The notes: a model not told the origin generated them from the letters alone. A DNA stretch of 41,200 bases from Chara braunii (GCA_003427395.1 BFEA01000420.1:393422-434621), one strand, 5' to 3'. Positions 20,784 to 31,288 are shown, counted from the first letter of the stretch. A program made the numbers and translations.

Positions 20784-22558
20784 ATGTTGTTGCTTGCTCT
20801 GGTCTCCTCTATCTGTTTGCGGGTACCCCCTGCAGCGGCATTGGTGAGTTGCCACGTCAGCAGGCCACGTCAGCAGGCCACGTCAGCAGGCCATGTCAGC
20901 AGGTCACGTGAGCAGACCACGTCAGCAGGACATGTCAGCAGGACATGTCAGCAGGACACATCAGCCGACAGCCGTGCCACGTCAGCAGCCGAGCAGTACC
21001 ACGTCAGCAGCAGGGAGTGCCACGTCAGCAATCCTCCGGCCTGGTCGATGCTCATGCGCTTACAAACAGCCGGCATGGATCAAAAGTTCGGGCAAATGGC
21101 GAAGGCCTATCAGGCCCGGAAGCTGGCTTTGATTACCGAAGCCAAGAAACGGGCGGAAGAGGTAGCAGCCGCAGAGAAAAAGAAGGCAGAGGACGCCAAG
21201 AAGGCACGTCCGTTGGCAATCGAACAGCAGCGTCAGCAAGACGAGGCACCACCAAGGGCTGCAGATGAAGAACGAAGTCAACGACACGAGAAGATATTCA
21301 ACGGAGAGCGAGCCGTGCTCACAATGGCAGCGGACTGGCGGGCCGAGGACGAGAATGGTAAGATGGAAGAGAGTGAAAGCAAGATCGCTCTACTCCTCTC
21401 CCATTTCACGGATCTCCTAGCCACGTGCATTGCACAACAGGAGGACATCCAGAACCGCGACGACGCGGTTCAGACGCACAACCAGTCGTTTGATCAAGTC
21501 AACAGCAGCCTCCAGCAGCTGGAGCAACAACCCGTTGCCGTCCCCGATGCTAGCTCCTCCAAGACCTCTGATCGCCTCAATGCATTGAAGATCGACGTCG
21601 GAACCCTCAAGGACGACGCGCAACTACAGCAAACCGCCACGCAACAACCGGAGCAGCGGATCTGTGATACCGTCGCCACACCGAGTTCGGCACCGTGCGA
21701 GACGACTCCAAAGTTCGATGGTCAGGAGATCTTCTGCGATTCGACGACGACGGACCCGATTCCATGGTTCCTCAAGTTCGAGCTCAAGTTGCAGCTACAC
21801 CACGCCAGCGAGGACAAGCATCACACTTACTTATACTCCCGGTCAGGGGGGCGCGTTCCAAGCATGGTTGGACAATCTCTTTCCAAGTACGGGGTGGTAG
21901 CTTCCGACTTGTACATCAAGATCAACGGGAATGATCTAAAGGCGGCGTGGCATAAACGGTTCCAAGTAGAGTCACGGCAATGGACAAATTGATGACCTTC
22001 GAACAAGGCACGCTGCCGAGTATTGATTGGATTGCCGAGTGCCAATGCTTCATATCCGTCCCAGACATTCAGATGGGCTTTAAGGCCGTCAAACACTACT
22101 TCATCACGAGGTCGTGTTCGACTTTGGGCAACTACTTGAGTCACGTTGAGGACAAGCTGACGACAATGGCGGAGCTCTTCGACAAGGCCGCGCAGATCAT
22201 TGTCACGAACAAGGAGGATAAGAACCTCAACCGTTCGTGTGCAGCAGGCCCGAGCAGAGATCAACATCAGCCGAAAGTGGCCGTGGTCGTGGCGGCAACG
22301 CCAACTGACCAATCTAGCGAGGCCATGTCTGCCAATGAAGGGGACAGACTCGCAACCACCCGGGATGGTGGCCGCTTCGGCAAAGGCTGAGGACGAGGCA
22401 AGACGAAGACAAACACCGCATCTATCCCCGGGCCCGGCGCAATAGCTCCAGCCCCATGGTTCCACTAGGGTCTCTTCAAACGTGCGTACAAGCTACGCAC
22501 TAGATTCTGCTATTGTATGTGGTGTAACAACGATCTCCACGACACAGTGGGCTGCTCG
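20784..22558 (+). pseudogene. Gypsy gag with CCHC zinc knuckle
   Basis: An open frame from 20784 passes through the 13-bp array. The recognisable gag probably starts at a Met near 21050-21075 (MDQKFGQMAKAYQ). A long Lys/Glu/Ala helix, a Gln-rich linker and the capsid-like core follow (KFDGQEIFCDSTTTDPIPWF, ending LKAAWHKRFQVE). Two nearby compensating indels (about 21846 and 21882) scramble a dozen residues of the core. The frame is then lost at about 21965 and resumes as MDKLMTFEQGTLPSIDW. It carries a stop at 22388 and ends with CMWCNNDLHDTVGC (22514-22555), a perfect CX2CX4HX4C knuckle, in the same frame. It would have packaged element RNA. Confidence 0.85.
20852..21030. repeat. 13-bp GCCACGTCAGCAG array before gag
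   Basis: Nine consecutive 13-bp units run from 20852 to 20968, followed by three more at wider spacing to 21030. Seven of the twelve contain exact CCACGTCAGCA. On the other strand this is TGCTGACGTGG, the ACGT-core site bound by plant bZIP factors. The array is also open in the gag frame, reading as degenerate His-Val-Ser/Arg-Gln-Gln repeats. Confidence 0.8.
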
Positions 22559-22578
22559 TCAAAAGGCACGGGCAAGTC

Positions 22579-23304
22579 GTGAAACTGAGCACTGCCAAGA
22601 GTGAATTTACGACACTCTCGACGCCTTTGGAATCGGGCGCTTCACGGGTGACTACCCTTCGTTTCAAGGCACATGCGGAAGTCGATAGTCCTCTTCTGTA
22701 TTCTTATAAGGACTATGCTGCCCGGCTTGTTCATACGCTGGGTACTAATGCTCAAGGACAAGACATGCGTGCGACATCTTCTCCGTCCGTCAACAGCGAC
22801 TTATCGTCTTCAAGTGGTTCTTCACGGGACTCGGCGCGCAAGTTCAACATAGAGGTCTTGGACCCGCTCACGTCGGAGGATTTCGCATGCCTTCCTCTCC
22901 TGACCACGGGCCGCTTGGCGGGACCACAATGCGCAACATTATGCGCTCATCTTCACATGTATCTATCCTTCTATGCACCACCAAGTTCGCCGATGGATGA
23001 CGAAGTCGAGGTGGGGGACATCTTTGCGTATGTTACCAAGGTGGCCCGCGAGTTTCGCAAGCAGCAGTACGATGACAACAACGCATCGCTCCTCTATGTC
23101 TGCATCCAAGTTCGGCAAGCGTCCTGCAACGCTTTACTGGATAGCGACGCGTCTCGCAATTTCATGAGCCAAGCCTTTATGCAAAGGGCTGGCCTTGGCG
23201 CACAAGTTCAGAGGAAGGCAAACCCGACGACGATCAATTTGGCGGTCGGAAGGACGCAGCAACTTATCGACCACTACATCGAGGCCGTACCGGTGTATTT
23301 CGCT
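22579..23304 (+). pseudogene. Gypsy protease region, cut off by an insertion
   Basis: This is the plus frame from 22579. A Ser-rich linker precedes the retropepsin segment ASCNALLDSDASRNFMSQAF. The active-site triad is normally Asp-Ser/Thr-Gly; here the glycine codon is GAC (23146-23148), giving Asp-Ser-Asp, which should inactivate it. The fold continues to VPVYFA (23287-23304). Then the sequence becomes unrelated, and the expected next strand (TFDILDTDFDIILG) appears only at 28721. An open frame runs on to 23541, but that part belongs to the inserted DNA. Confidence 0.82.
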
Positions 23305-24198
23305 GTCGAGCGCATCGGCCCTCGCGCGAAAACGAGGGCCCTCCCGACCATGTCACGCGGGAGTTTACCTAAAAACATCGTTCGAGAGACAACTCGGGAA
23401 CGACGCATAACATTCCGCGAACCGCCGAGACGGACGTGGTTGCATCGCTCCTTCGTCGCTCTAGCCGGGTGCGCCAGCTATACATCCCACGATCCCCTAC
23501 GACAGGATAGGTTTTCGTGGGGCATAAGCTTGCATCCCTAAGGGGCTGTCACCACCCTTAGGGGCGTATCCCTGCCGAGCTACTGACCCACGTGCGAAAG
23601 CTTTTGGACGCAATTGTAGAGGTAAGTCAGCCGAGGGCGTTTGCTCGACTCGCTGCAGTATAGGAGTCGCTTGGTTAACGCCGAGCGGACCCGAACGTCG
23701 TCCGTCCCCCAGGGCGCTGATCTCCTAGGTACGAAGCGGACGTCGGTCGACTAGGACTGTCTCAACCAAGCGTGAAACCCACAATATCCTAGTCCCTTTA
23801 GACACCAGTTAAAAGAAAGTTAAACGACCGCATATAGTTATATATAAAAAAGAATGAACCGTGGTCAATAGGAAAAATATTTTCAATGTGAAATAATGAC
23901 AGATAGAATCCAAATCATCATTAGATACATTCGACAACATAGGATCGAAATACAATTCGACCATCTCAGGTCGAACACCACAAAACAATCAAACAACTGC
24001 CAATGAAAAGTTGGCTAATCGAAAATAACATTGATGTTGCCAACATGGTAGTTGGACAACCTCAGTTTTTGACTTGATGAGACGCGTTGCCAAAGTCATT
24101 CATTCCATCCTATCGTCGATCTAAGATTCGACGCACATACCTGTCTTCGTCCATTTCCAATCTTTTTGGATGACAAACCGCTTGCCCATGATTCTTGA

Positions 24199-24426
24199 TC
24201 AAGGGCATTGCTTGACGTGAAGCATGCCTCTTCCTCTAGGAAGTGGTCTGGGGTACTCCTCCTCCTCGTCCGAGCACAAGACTCGGATCTCAGAAGTCGG
24301 GCCGTCTCCATCGAATCGACAAGCACCCCCCCGTAGAACGGTCCACTCTGGGTCGATAACAGGGTTGGCTCCTGAAGCAACGAACCCCCGCCCCAGATGC
24401 TTCCTAGAGATAGAGGATGCGTCCAC
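24199..24426 (-). CDS. Small unrecognised open frame inside the insertion
   Basis: 75 codons on the minus strand begin with a GTG codon (no ATG) and contain DPEWTVLRGGACRFDGDGPT and CSDEEEEYPRPLPRGRG. Upstream is a TGA. Further down the same strand another short frame (GKRFVIQKDWKWTK) ends at CAG-GTATGTG near 24140, which looks like a splice donor. The composition is more protein-like than its neighbours, but I recognise no family and it may be chance. Confidence 0.2.
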   Translation of the reverse strand: MDASSISRKHLGRGFVASGANPVIDPEWTVLRGGACRFDGDGPTSEIRVLCSDEEEEYPRPLPRGRGMLHVKQCP

Positions 24427-24812
24427 CGCAAGTAGCTTTCATATATTTTTTATTTCCCCTAAGTCCCAGGGTAACTTGGACGAAAAGAAATCAGAAGAGA
24501 TAAAGAAAATGAGAATCATTTAGACAGGTACAAGTAGATAAGGTCGTTCGGGATAGAATGGGTCAATCCTTGGGAAAAAGCTAGTCCGTTTGACCTTATT
24601 TGCTTTATTTCAATAGAATCCATTCTACGACACACGATGAATAACATTTTTCCAAAACAACAAGTTCTTTTTGACAAGCAGGCAGGTGAAAGGTAGAAAG
24701 AAGACAATTCATTCCTTCATCTCAAATAGGCATAATCAATCTCCTTTGTAAGCATCCCTCTACATACCTGCACAGACGGCAAAGGAAACACGTTCGAAGG
24801 AAAAGAGTGCAA

Positions 24813-25253
24813 TCCCATACTCGAGTTAGACTTTTCCACTCACATGCATGACTTGCACAACTTTCCTATACCTTCTTTTTTAAATATTGAAAACGAACAG
24901 GGTCAAGCAAAGTGCGTGTCCACACAGGCGTGAAAGGAAGTCTGAGTCATTCAGCTGACCTTGAGTGAAGTTGAACAGTACACTCAAGAAGACCGTATAA
25001 AATTACGCTCCTTCTGACGCGCCGGTAGTCCTCCCATACTCGAGTCAGACTTTTCCACTCACATGCATGACTTGCACAACTTTCCTCTACCTTTTCTTTT
25101 AAATATTCAAAATGAACAGGGTCAAGCAAAGTGCGGGTCCACACAGGCGTGAAAGGAAGTCTGAGTCATTGAACTGACCTTGAGTGAAGTTGAACGGTAC
25201 ACTCAAGAAGACCGTATAAAATTTCGCTCCTTTTGACGCGCCGGTAGTCCTCC
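24813..25253. repeat. Tandem duplication, ~219-bp unit, with TATA-like box
   Basis: TCCCATACTCGAGT starts at 24813 and 25032, and the two copies stay nearly identical to GCGCCGGTAGTCCTCC. Each ends with CGTATAAAATT.CGCTCCTT, a good TATA context. Paired promoter-like units occur in some spacers and LTRs, but nothing transcribed can be named. Confidence 0.85.
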
Positions 25254-25504
25254 TCAGTCGTCAGCAAAGTGATCCAAACCACTCTCTTGCTGCGATCACC
25301 TACCACAACACCCCCTTACTTATTTTTCAGTAAGTATAGTCGCCACTAGCTTCCACTGTCACCGAGTCATTGCGTCGTCAAGTCCACGCCGCCTCAAGAT
25401 ACCCCACTCTAGTGACACCTTCCTTGCGCCAAGGCCCAACTGCCGCTCAATGTAAAATTATTGCCGTCATCGCCGTAAACCCTCTGCTGACGTTGCGAAA
25501 ATTT

Positions 25505-25860
25505 TCAACAGCGCTTCCGCACTACCGCTGTAAAGCTTGGTGCCGTCGCCGTAAAATTTTTGCAGCGCTTCCGCACCACCGCCGTAAAAACCCGCGTCGC
25601 AGCCGCAGAATTTCGGCAGCACTTCTGTACCACTGCCGTAAAAACCTGCGTCGCCGCCGCAAAGGTTCGGCAGCACCTCTGTACCATCGCCGTAAAAACC
25701 TGCGTTGCCGCCGCAAAGGTTCGGCAGCGCCTCCGTACCACCGCTGTAAAAAGCCGCGTTGCCGCCGCAGAATTTCGGCAGCACTTCCGTATCGCTGTCG
25801 TAAAAGCCGCATTGCCGCCGCAGAATTTCTGTAGCACTCCCGTACTACCGCAGTGAAAAA
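25505..25860. repeat. 54-bp tandem array, about seven units
   Basis: The start of the unit (GTACCACCGCCGTAAAAA) recurs at 25519, 25573, 25627, 25681, 25735, 25789 and 25842, a period of 54 with one 53. Because 54 is divisible by three, a stop-free unit keeps frames open. Several frames on both strands read 18-residue repeats, for example FCGGNAGFYGDGTEVLPN on minus. Which frame, if any, is translated cannot be told. Confidence 0.88.
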
Positions 25861-25879
25861 CAGCAGGCCAAAATCTGTA

Positions 25880-28688
25880 AAATTTGGGCCCCAGGCCCAA
25901 ATTTCACTGTGCCGCACTGCCGTAGTCCGGCAGCGTCACTGGGTCTGTCATGTGGGACCAGCACCAGCCAGAGGGGAGGAAAGCAGAGTGCTCCCTGCCT
26001 TGGCTATGGCCGCCCAGCTCACCTCTTGCGCTCCCTGCAAATCTCCAGCCTCTCCTCACGTTGCCTCAGGCAGCAGTTCCAGCAGCCAGCAGCACTCAAG
26101 TGTGCTCGTCACACATTGGCATCACGAGTGCATTGTGTGCCAGCTGGAGGGCAGCTGCCTGTTTTATATTGGTTGAGGAGGGCTGGACGTCACTCCAGCC
26201 CCCAGGCAAAATCACAGGCTCACTGTGAGCCCTTGATCTGGCCAGGATCCAGGGCTGACTGTGGCCGCACCACAGCCACAGCCTTAGTGTGGGGCAGTTT
26301 CTTTAACTGCCCTATTTTATTTTTCTCTTCTTTTTCCCAGCTATCTCGGAATCTCACGACATAGCTGGGTTCCTGCCATTTCCAAATCTATTTTTCTTTT
26401 ATTTTTTTGACAAGGGGTTGGAGAGATACAACCCCTTACAATTTGATGTATCTGGACCCTCTTCCCAGGGCAGATACATCGAGGAAAAGGCTGCACCTAG
26501 CCTTTTGCTTAGTGGCCCTTCAATTTCCAGGCTCACTTCAGAAACGGGAGCCTGGCAGTTACCTCTGGCAGCTTCTGCCAGAGGTAGCACCACGTGAGGA
26601 CAAGTGTCCTCACAAAAATAAACAAGAAATAAATAAAAAGAAAAAGAAAATTTAAACCATTCTAACTGCATGCGCCTGGCCATTCTCTCGGCCAGGTTCA
26701 TGCAGTTGCATGCTACAGTCCTCCCTTACTTTTCTTTGCCCTCCCCTGAAAACGGGGAGGGCAGTTGGCAGGAGTAGGACCTCCCCCTCCCAACTCTCAC
26801 GTTCTTCTCTCTCTCTCAATTTCCACGAATGTACTGTGGGCCGCGAGATTCAAGATCTCGCGGCCACAGTAAGTTGGTCTCAAAAACGAAGTGGGAGCCT
26901 TTGTGCTCCCACACAGTTCAAAGGACTGTTCTTCCCCCACGAGGCAGTTGCCTCGTTTTTGTTTTCTCCTTTTGCTTCTTTTTTTTTTTTTTTTTTTGAA
27001 TTTTTCACGAGGCAGTTGCCTCGTTCTGCCCCTTTTCTTGTTTTTCCCCCATATCCTGCTGTCTAATGGCCACAAAATGGGGAAGGGAAAAGAAAAACTA
27101 AAAAGAAGAAAAAAAAAAACTTACCTGAAGTTGAGTCTGCTGCCCGTTTCTTCGAACGAACGGTTGCAGATTCCGACTTCGACTGAGGGTAGGGGAAAAG
27201 CAACATATGAGGGTGTATATTTCCATGTTCTAGTGGAAGATTCATTCGATTTTGCTCATCCTGTCGTTGGAGTCTTCGACGAGGAACCAACCTTAGGTAG
27301 GTCGGTAGGTAGGTAGGTGGTCCTCTCCCGTCTCTCTCTCTCTCTCTCTGTACTTAGCCGCGTTCCTGCGGCCGATTCACCCGTTTTTGTCCATCATGTA
27401 GATGGACTGTCGAGGCTCAGCCTCCTGATGAGTCGGTGGGAATCTGACGAAACAGTCTGCACTGCCCGTTCGTTTTTGACGAACGGGCACTTTCGGTAGC
27501 CTGTAGAGAGAGGAAAGAAGAGAAAAAAAACAAAATAAAAAATCTAAAAAAATTTGAAAGGAAATCTAACAGAAAATAACAAAACGAACTCTCCTAAAAA
27601 CAGCAGCCCGTTTTTTTTTCCGATGGGCGCCTGCTGTCTTCCTTGGGGACTATAGTCCCCAGCCACATGTCGAAGCGCCATCTGGCGCATTTCGTTTCTT
27701 CCCTCTTTTTTTTATTTTTTTTTATTTTAGAAATGCCGTTTGGCACAAGCCAACGGCCATTGCTGCCTACGCCAGCCTTGCTGGCTTTCCCCACCCCCCT
27801 CCTGCCGATGTACAGGCCAGAGTTCGATTCCCTAAGGGAATCGAAAAAACATTTTCGGCCTTTTCTCGATTTATGAGTGTCATCCTTGCGCAGGGGCTAT
27901 ACTAACTCCGCGCGGCTGATCTCAGCCGCGAGATCTTATGATCGAACGGCCAAGATTGGCCGCGCTCAGATGCCTTATATATACAAAAAAAAAAAAGATA
28001 GCTCCAAAAGGAGCCAACCCTGTGTCTGCCAGGTGATGCGTTAACGTACTGGGCTAGCTCCTGTTCCACATTGAACAGGAGCAGCTCTTCAATATGAAGA
28101 GCTCGCCCTGTATCTTCCCTGCCTGCGTCTGCAGGCTCCGCCCACCTGTGGCTTACCGGCTTACCCTGACTGTGGCCTTGTAGGCCTTACCTGCCCGTGG
28201 AACTCCCATACCGGTTAGCCGCATGACCGGCGGCTTGATTGGACGTCTAGCCGGGTAGGCCCCGACATCATCCTTTCGGGCCCCCAGGTTCGAAGTCAAG
28301 CCCCGCGGCCTTAGGAAATAAAAACAAAACTTCCTATTCTTCTTGCGTCGCGCCCCCAGACCTGGCGCAACCCTCTTTTTAGCCTACTTAGGCCCTGAAC
28401 AACCGCGCGACATTATTTTAGGTAGAATAGGTTTAATTTTTAACATTCCCATGTCTGCACGTTCCTGCGGCTTCGACAAAAGCGAAGCATTGTCGTTCAC
28501 ATCCGTTATCCCCGGACGCCACACGCGTCCGGAGGAAAGTTTGAAAACTTTTTGTCTCTCAGTCATAGGTCATGTCTGAACAAACTTTGGCAAACATCAG
28601 TCTCATCAAGTCCTTTAATCCAACGAAAGAGTCGGACAACGTCCGACGTTTAAAATCCCCGGCAAATACCCTTGTCAGGGTATTTGCC
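25880..28688. repeat. Hairpin-saturated region
   Basis: I find 22 perfect or nearly perfect inverted repeats with arms of at least 8 bp and loops up to 16, besides many of 6-7 bp. Examples by left-arm start: 25880 (11 bp), 26180 (8), 26292 (8), 26336 (9), 26412 (9), 26445 (10), 26485 (8), 26527 (8), 26560 (12), 26594 (9), 26664 (9 plus an inner 7), 26738 (9), 26833 (16, one bulge), 26891 (8), 27463 (11), 27644 (9, no loop), 27823 (11), 27911 (9), 28057 (10), 28083 (8), 28512 (8) and 28661 (12). Arms differ from one to the next. Between them lie A- or T-rich stretches. No gene is seen. Confidence 0.85.
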
Positions 28689-28702
28689 CCGACATCGCAT
28701 CT

Positions 28703-30615
28703 CATGCATGCTAATCGGTGACATTCGATATTTTGGACACGGACTTCGACATTATTTTGGGAGTGCCTTGGCTTGCAAGTGCGGATCACACGGTCAACTT
28801 CGACCGACGGACTCTTATCGTTCAGGATGCCTTCGACGCTGAAGTGCCGTGTACTATTCCTCTTCCGCACCCTTCGATTCGGTGCCAAGTGGTGACAACC
28901 AAGTCAGTCCGGGCTACTTGTGCTTACGAGCAGCCCAATGAGATAGGGCTATGTTTCCTACGGACCGTCGCAGTAACCGACTCTTCACCCACGTACTTGT
29001 CTTTGGACCCCCGTGTGGTGCGGTTGCTTGACGAGTTCACCGACATCTTCGAGTCACCATCCGGTGTGGTGCCGGATCGACCGATCTCTCACGATATCAT
29101 TCTTGAGGCCGGTGCCGTGCCGTCGAAAGGTTGCATTTACCGCATGAGCGAGGAGGAGCTTACGGTCCTCCACGCGCAACTCGACGACTTGTTGGACAAG
29201 AGCGGGATGCGCCCTAGTAGCTCCTGATATGGAGCACCAGTATTCTTCGTAGGGAAGAAGAACAAGGATCTACAATTGTGCATCGACTACGGGGAGCTCA
29301 ACACGCAAACCATCAAGAATGCGTGGCCTCTTCCTCGTAATGACGATCTCTTGGAGCGATTGGGTGGTGCGAAGTACTTTTCTAAGTTGGATCTGAAATC
29401 AGGATACCATTTGATTTCGATCCGGCCTAACGATTGCTATAAATCCACGTTTAAGACGCGGTATGGGCATTTTGAGTGGGTGGTCGTGCCTTTTGGCCTC
29501 ACCAACGCCCCGACGACCTTTCAAGCGGCAATGACCAACGAGTTTCGTTTGATGCTGGACTGGTTCGTGCTAGTCTACTTAGACGACGTTCTCGTCTATA
29601 GTCAGATATTGGAGGATCATCTTGAGCACCTTCGATGAGTGTTGGAGACGCTCCGCTGCGCCAAATACAAAGTCAACCGCGACAAGTGCGAATTTGTCCG
29701 GCAAGAGTTGGAATACTTGAGCCATTTTGTTACACCGGAGGGCATCGGTCCGTTGTCGGACAAAATTCAAGCTATCCAAGAGTGGCCGGAGCTGCGGAAC
29801 GTCACGGATGTCCGTTCGTTCCTTGGCCTTGCCGGCTACTACCAACGTTTCATCAAGGGATACTCGAAGATCGCGGCCCACTTTACCAAACTTCAACACG
29901 AGGATCGGTCGTTTGACTTCGGAAAGGATATGCAGGAATCATTTTTGGCTCTCAAAGCCGCGCTATTATTTGCGGAGGTCTTGCACATCTACGACCCGCT
30001 ATTGCCAACGCGCGTCACTACGGATGCGTCTGGCTATGGCATTGGTGCCGTCCTCTAACAACACGATGGCGTGGACTGGCACTATGTTGAGTACTTCAGC
30101 AAGAAAGTTCTTGTCGTGCACTCCATTGATGATGCACGCAAGGAGGAGCTCCTAGCCTTGGTCCAAGCGCTCAAGCGGTGGCGGCACTTCCTCCTTTGTC
30201 GAAGTCAATTCCGATGGGTAACGGACAACAATCTGTTGGTCTTCTACAAAACCCAACACACCGTCAATAGCACCATCGCCCGTTGGACGACTTTCATCGA
30301 CCAATTCGACTTCTTTCCCGATCACATTCCAGGGAAGTCTAACTGTTTTGCGGATGCTCTTTCACGACGTCTGGATCATTGTACCGTAGTCTATTCGACC
30401 TTCGAGATCGACGACGACTTGCAGGACAGCTTCATCCGCGGCTCCCAAGCTGACCCCGAGTTTCGCGACAAGTACGGGAATTGCTCCTCTCCTAATGTGG
30501 CGCCTTCTCACTACCGGATCCAAGAGGGGTACTTGCTTGTCCACACGAGGGGGAAGGACCTTCTTTGCGTCACGAGTGACTCTCACTTGCGTACACAGCT
30601 TCTTGGCGAGCCACC
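28703..30615 (+). pseudogene. Gypsy pol: end of protease, reverse transcriptase and RNase H
   Basis: One plus frame runs from 28703 to about 30615 with four nonsense codons: 28712-28714, 29225-29227, 29636-29638 and 30056-30058. In order it gives the end of protease (TFDILDTDFDIILGVPWL), RT fingers and palm (FSKLDLKSGYHLISI, then FGLTNAPTTFQAAM), the catalytic YLDD at 29576-29587, the thumb (LGLAGYYQRFIKGYSKIA), and RNase H (RVTTDASGYGIGAVL with its first aspartate, then WVTDNNLLVFYKT and FADALSRRL). Catalytic residues are kept. Three of the four stops could arise by one change from Arg, Glu or Gln codons. The frame is lost between 30615 and 30660. Confidence 0.92.
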
Positions 30616-31288
30616 ATACACTTTGGAATCAATCGTACGATTAACCGACTTTCCGAGCGCTTTTGGTGGCCGGCCTTCTCGGCAACGTCACAGGCTATTG
30701 TGAGTCATGCGAGGTTTGCCGACGCTGCAAATCCCGCAACCATGGGTCATACGGCGAGTTGCGACCATTACCGGTCCCCTTGCGCCGAAGGGAAGCAATT
30801 GCCATGGACATTACCGGACTGTTCCCCAAGCACAAAACCGGTGTGGATGGGATTCTCACGGTGGTCGACCGACTCATCAAGTTCGCCATGTTTTTGCCTT
30901 GCCGCCATCATGCCAAGGCACCAGAGTTTGCCGAAGTTCTTTACGCTGGTTGGATTCGAACAAAGGGTTACCCCAAGGACATCGTCTGCGACTGCGACAC
31001 TCTGTTCATGTCCGTTTTTGGTTGGCGCTCATCAAACGATGGGGCTCATCTCTCAAGCCAAGTTCGCCTCGCCATCCCCAAACCGATGGCCAAACGGAGA
31101 GGGCGCATCAGACCGCACAGGTTCTCCTTCGCACTCTCATCCGTCTTGACCAAAAGGATTGGGTTGAGCGGCTGTTGGATGTCGAGTTGGCATACAACTC
31201 GTCCATCCACCCGACTATCAGGATGTCGCCCTTCGAGTTCGAGCACGGCTCGCCGGTCACTTCTCCGTTGGACACAATCATTCCATGA
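30616..31288 (+). pseudogene. Gypsy integrase
   Basis: The zinc half (CESCEVCRRC) is in the frame from 30663, after a frameshift inside the preceding RFWWPA region. The catalytic core follows: AMDITGLFPKHKTGVDGILT with the first aspartate and DIVCDCDTLF with the second. A second frameshift near 31015 moves to another frame for RHPQTDGQTERAHQT, which has the catalytic glutamate. ELAYNSSIHPTIRMSPFE follows, to a TGA at 31286-31288. The histidines of the HHCC finger are not recognisable. Integrase would have joined element cDNA to the chromosome. Confidence 0.85.

Larger units (their letters stand above)
23317..28695. mobile_element. 5.4-kb insertion of unknown class splitting gypsy pol
   Basis: It interrupts the protease/RT reading between 23304 and 28703. 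CGCATC occurs at both edges (23311-23316 and 28696-28701) as a possible 6-bp target duplication. Both ends carry hairpins: GGCCCTCG(8 nt)CGAGGGCC at 23317-23340 and GGCAAATACCCT(4 nt)AGGGTATTTGCC at 28661-28688. There are no matching terminal repeats, no poly-A, and no recognised transposase, RT or integrase. From left to right it holds AT-rich DNA, a 219-bp duplication, a 54-bp repeat array and a hairpin-dense right half. Confidence 0.65.

Noticed and set aside
23305-23541. Open continuation of the gypsy protease frame
   Set aside because: After 23304 the reading no longer fits protease; the true continuation is at 28703, so this is read-through into inserted DNA.
25370-25917. Several overlapping open frames on both strands
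   Set aside because: Explained by a stop-free 54-bp repeat; no frame can be preferred, so no CDS is called.
485-28688. A CRISPR array from the many palindromes
   Set aside because: The palindromes differ from each other, spacing is uneven, and the genome is eukaryotic.
23317-28695. Helitron or LTR-element identity for the 5.4-kb insertion
   Set aside because: No direct terminal repeats, no CTRR end after the terminal hairpin, no Rep/helicase, RT or integrase.
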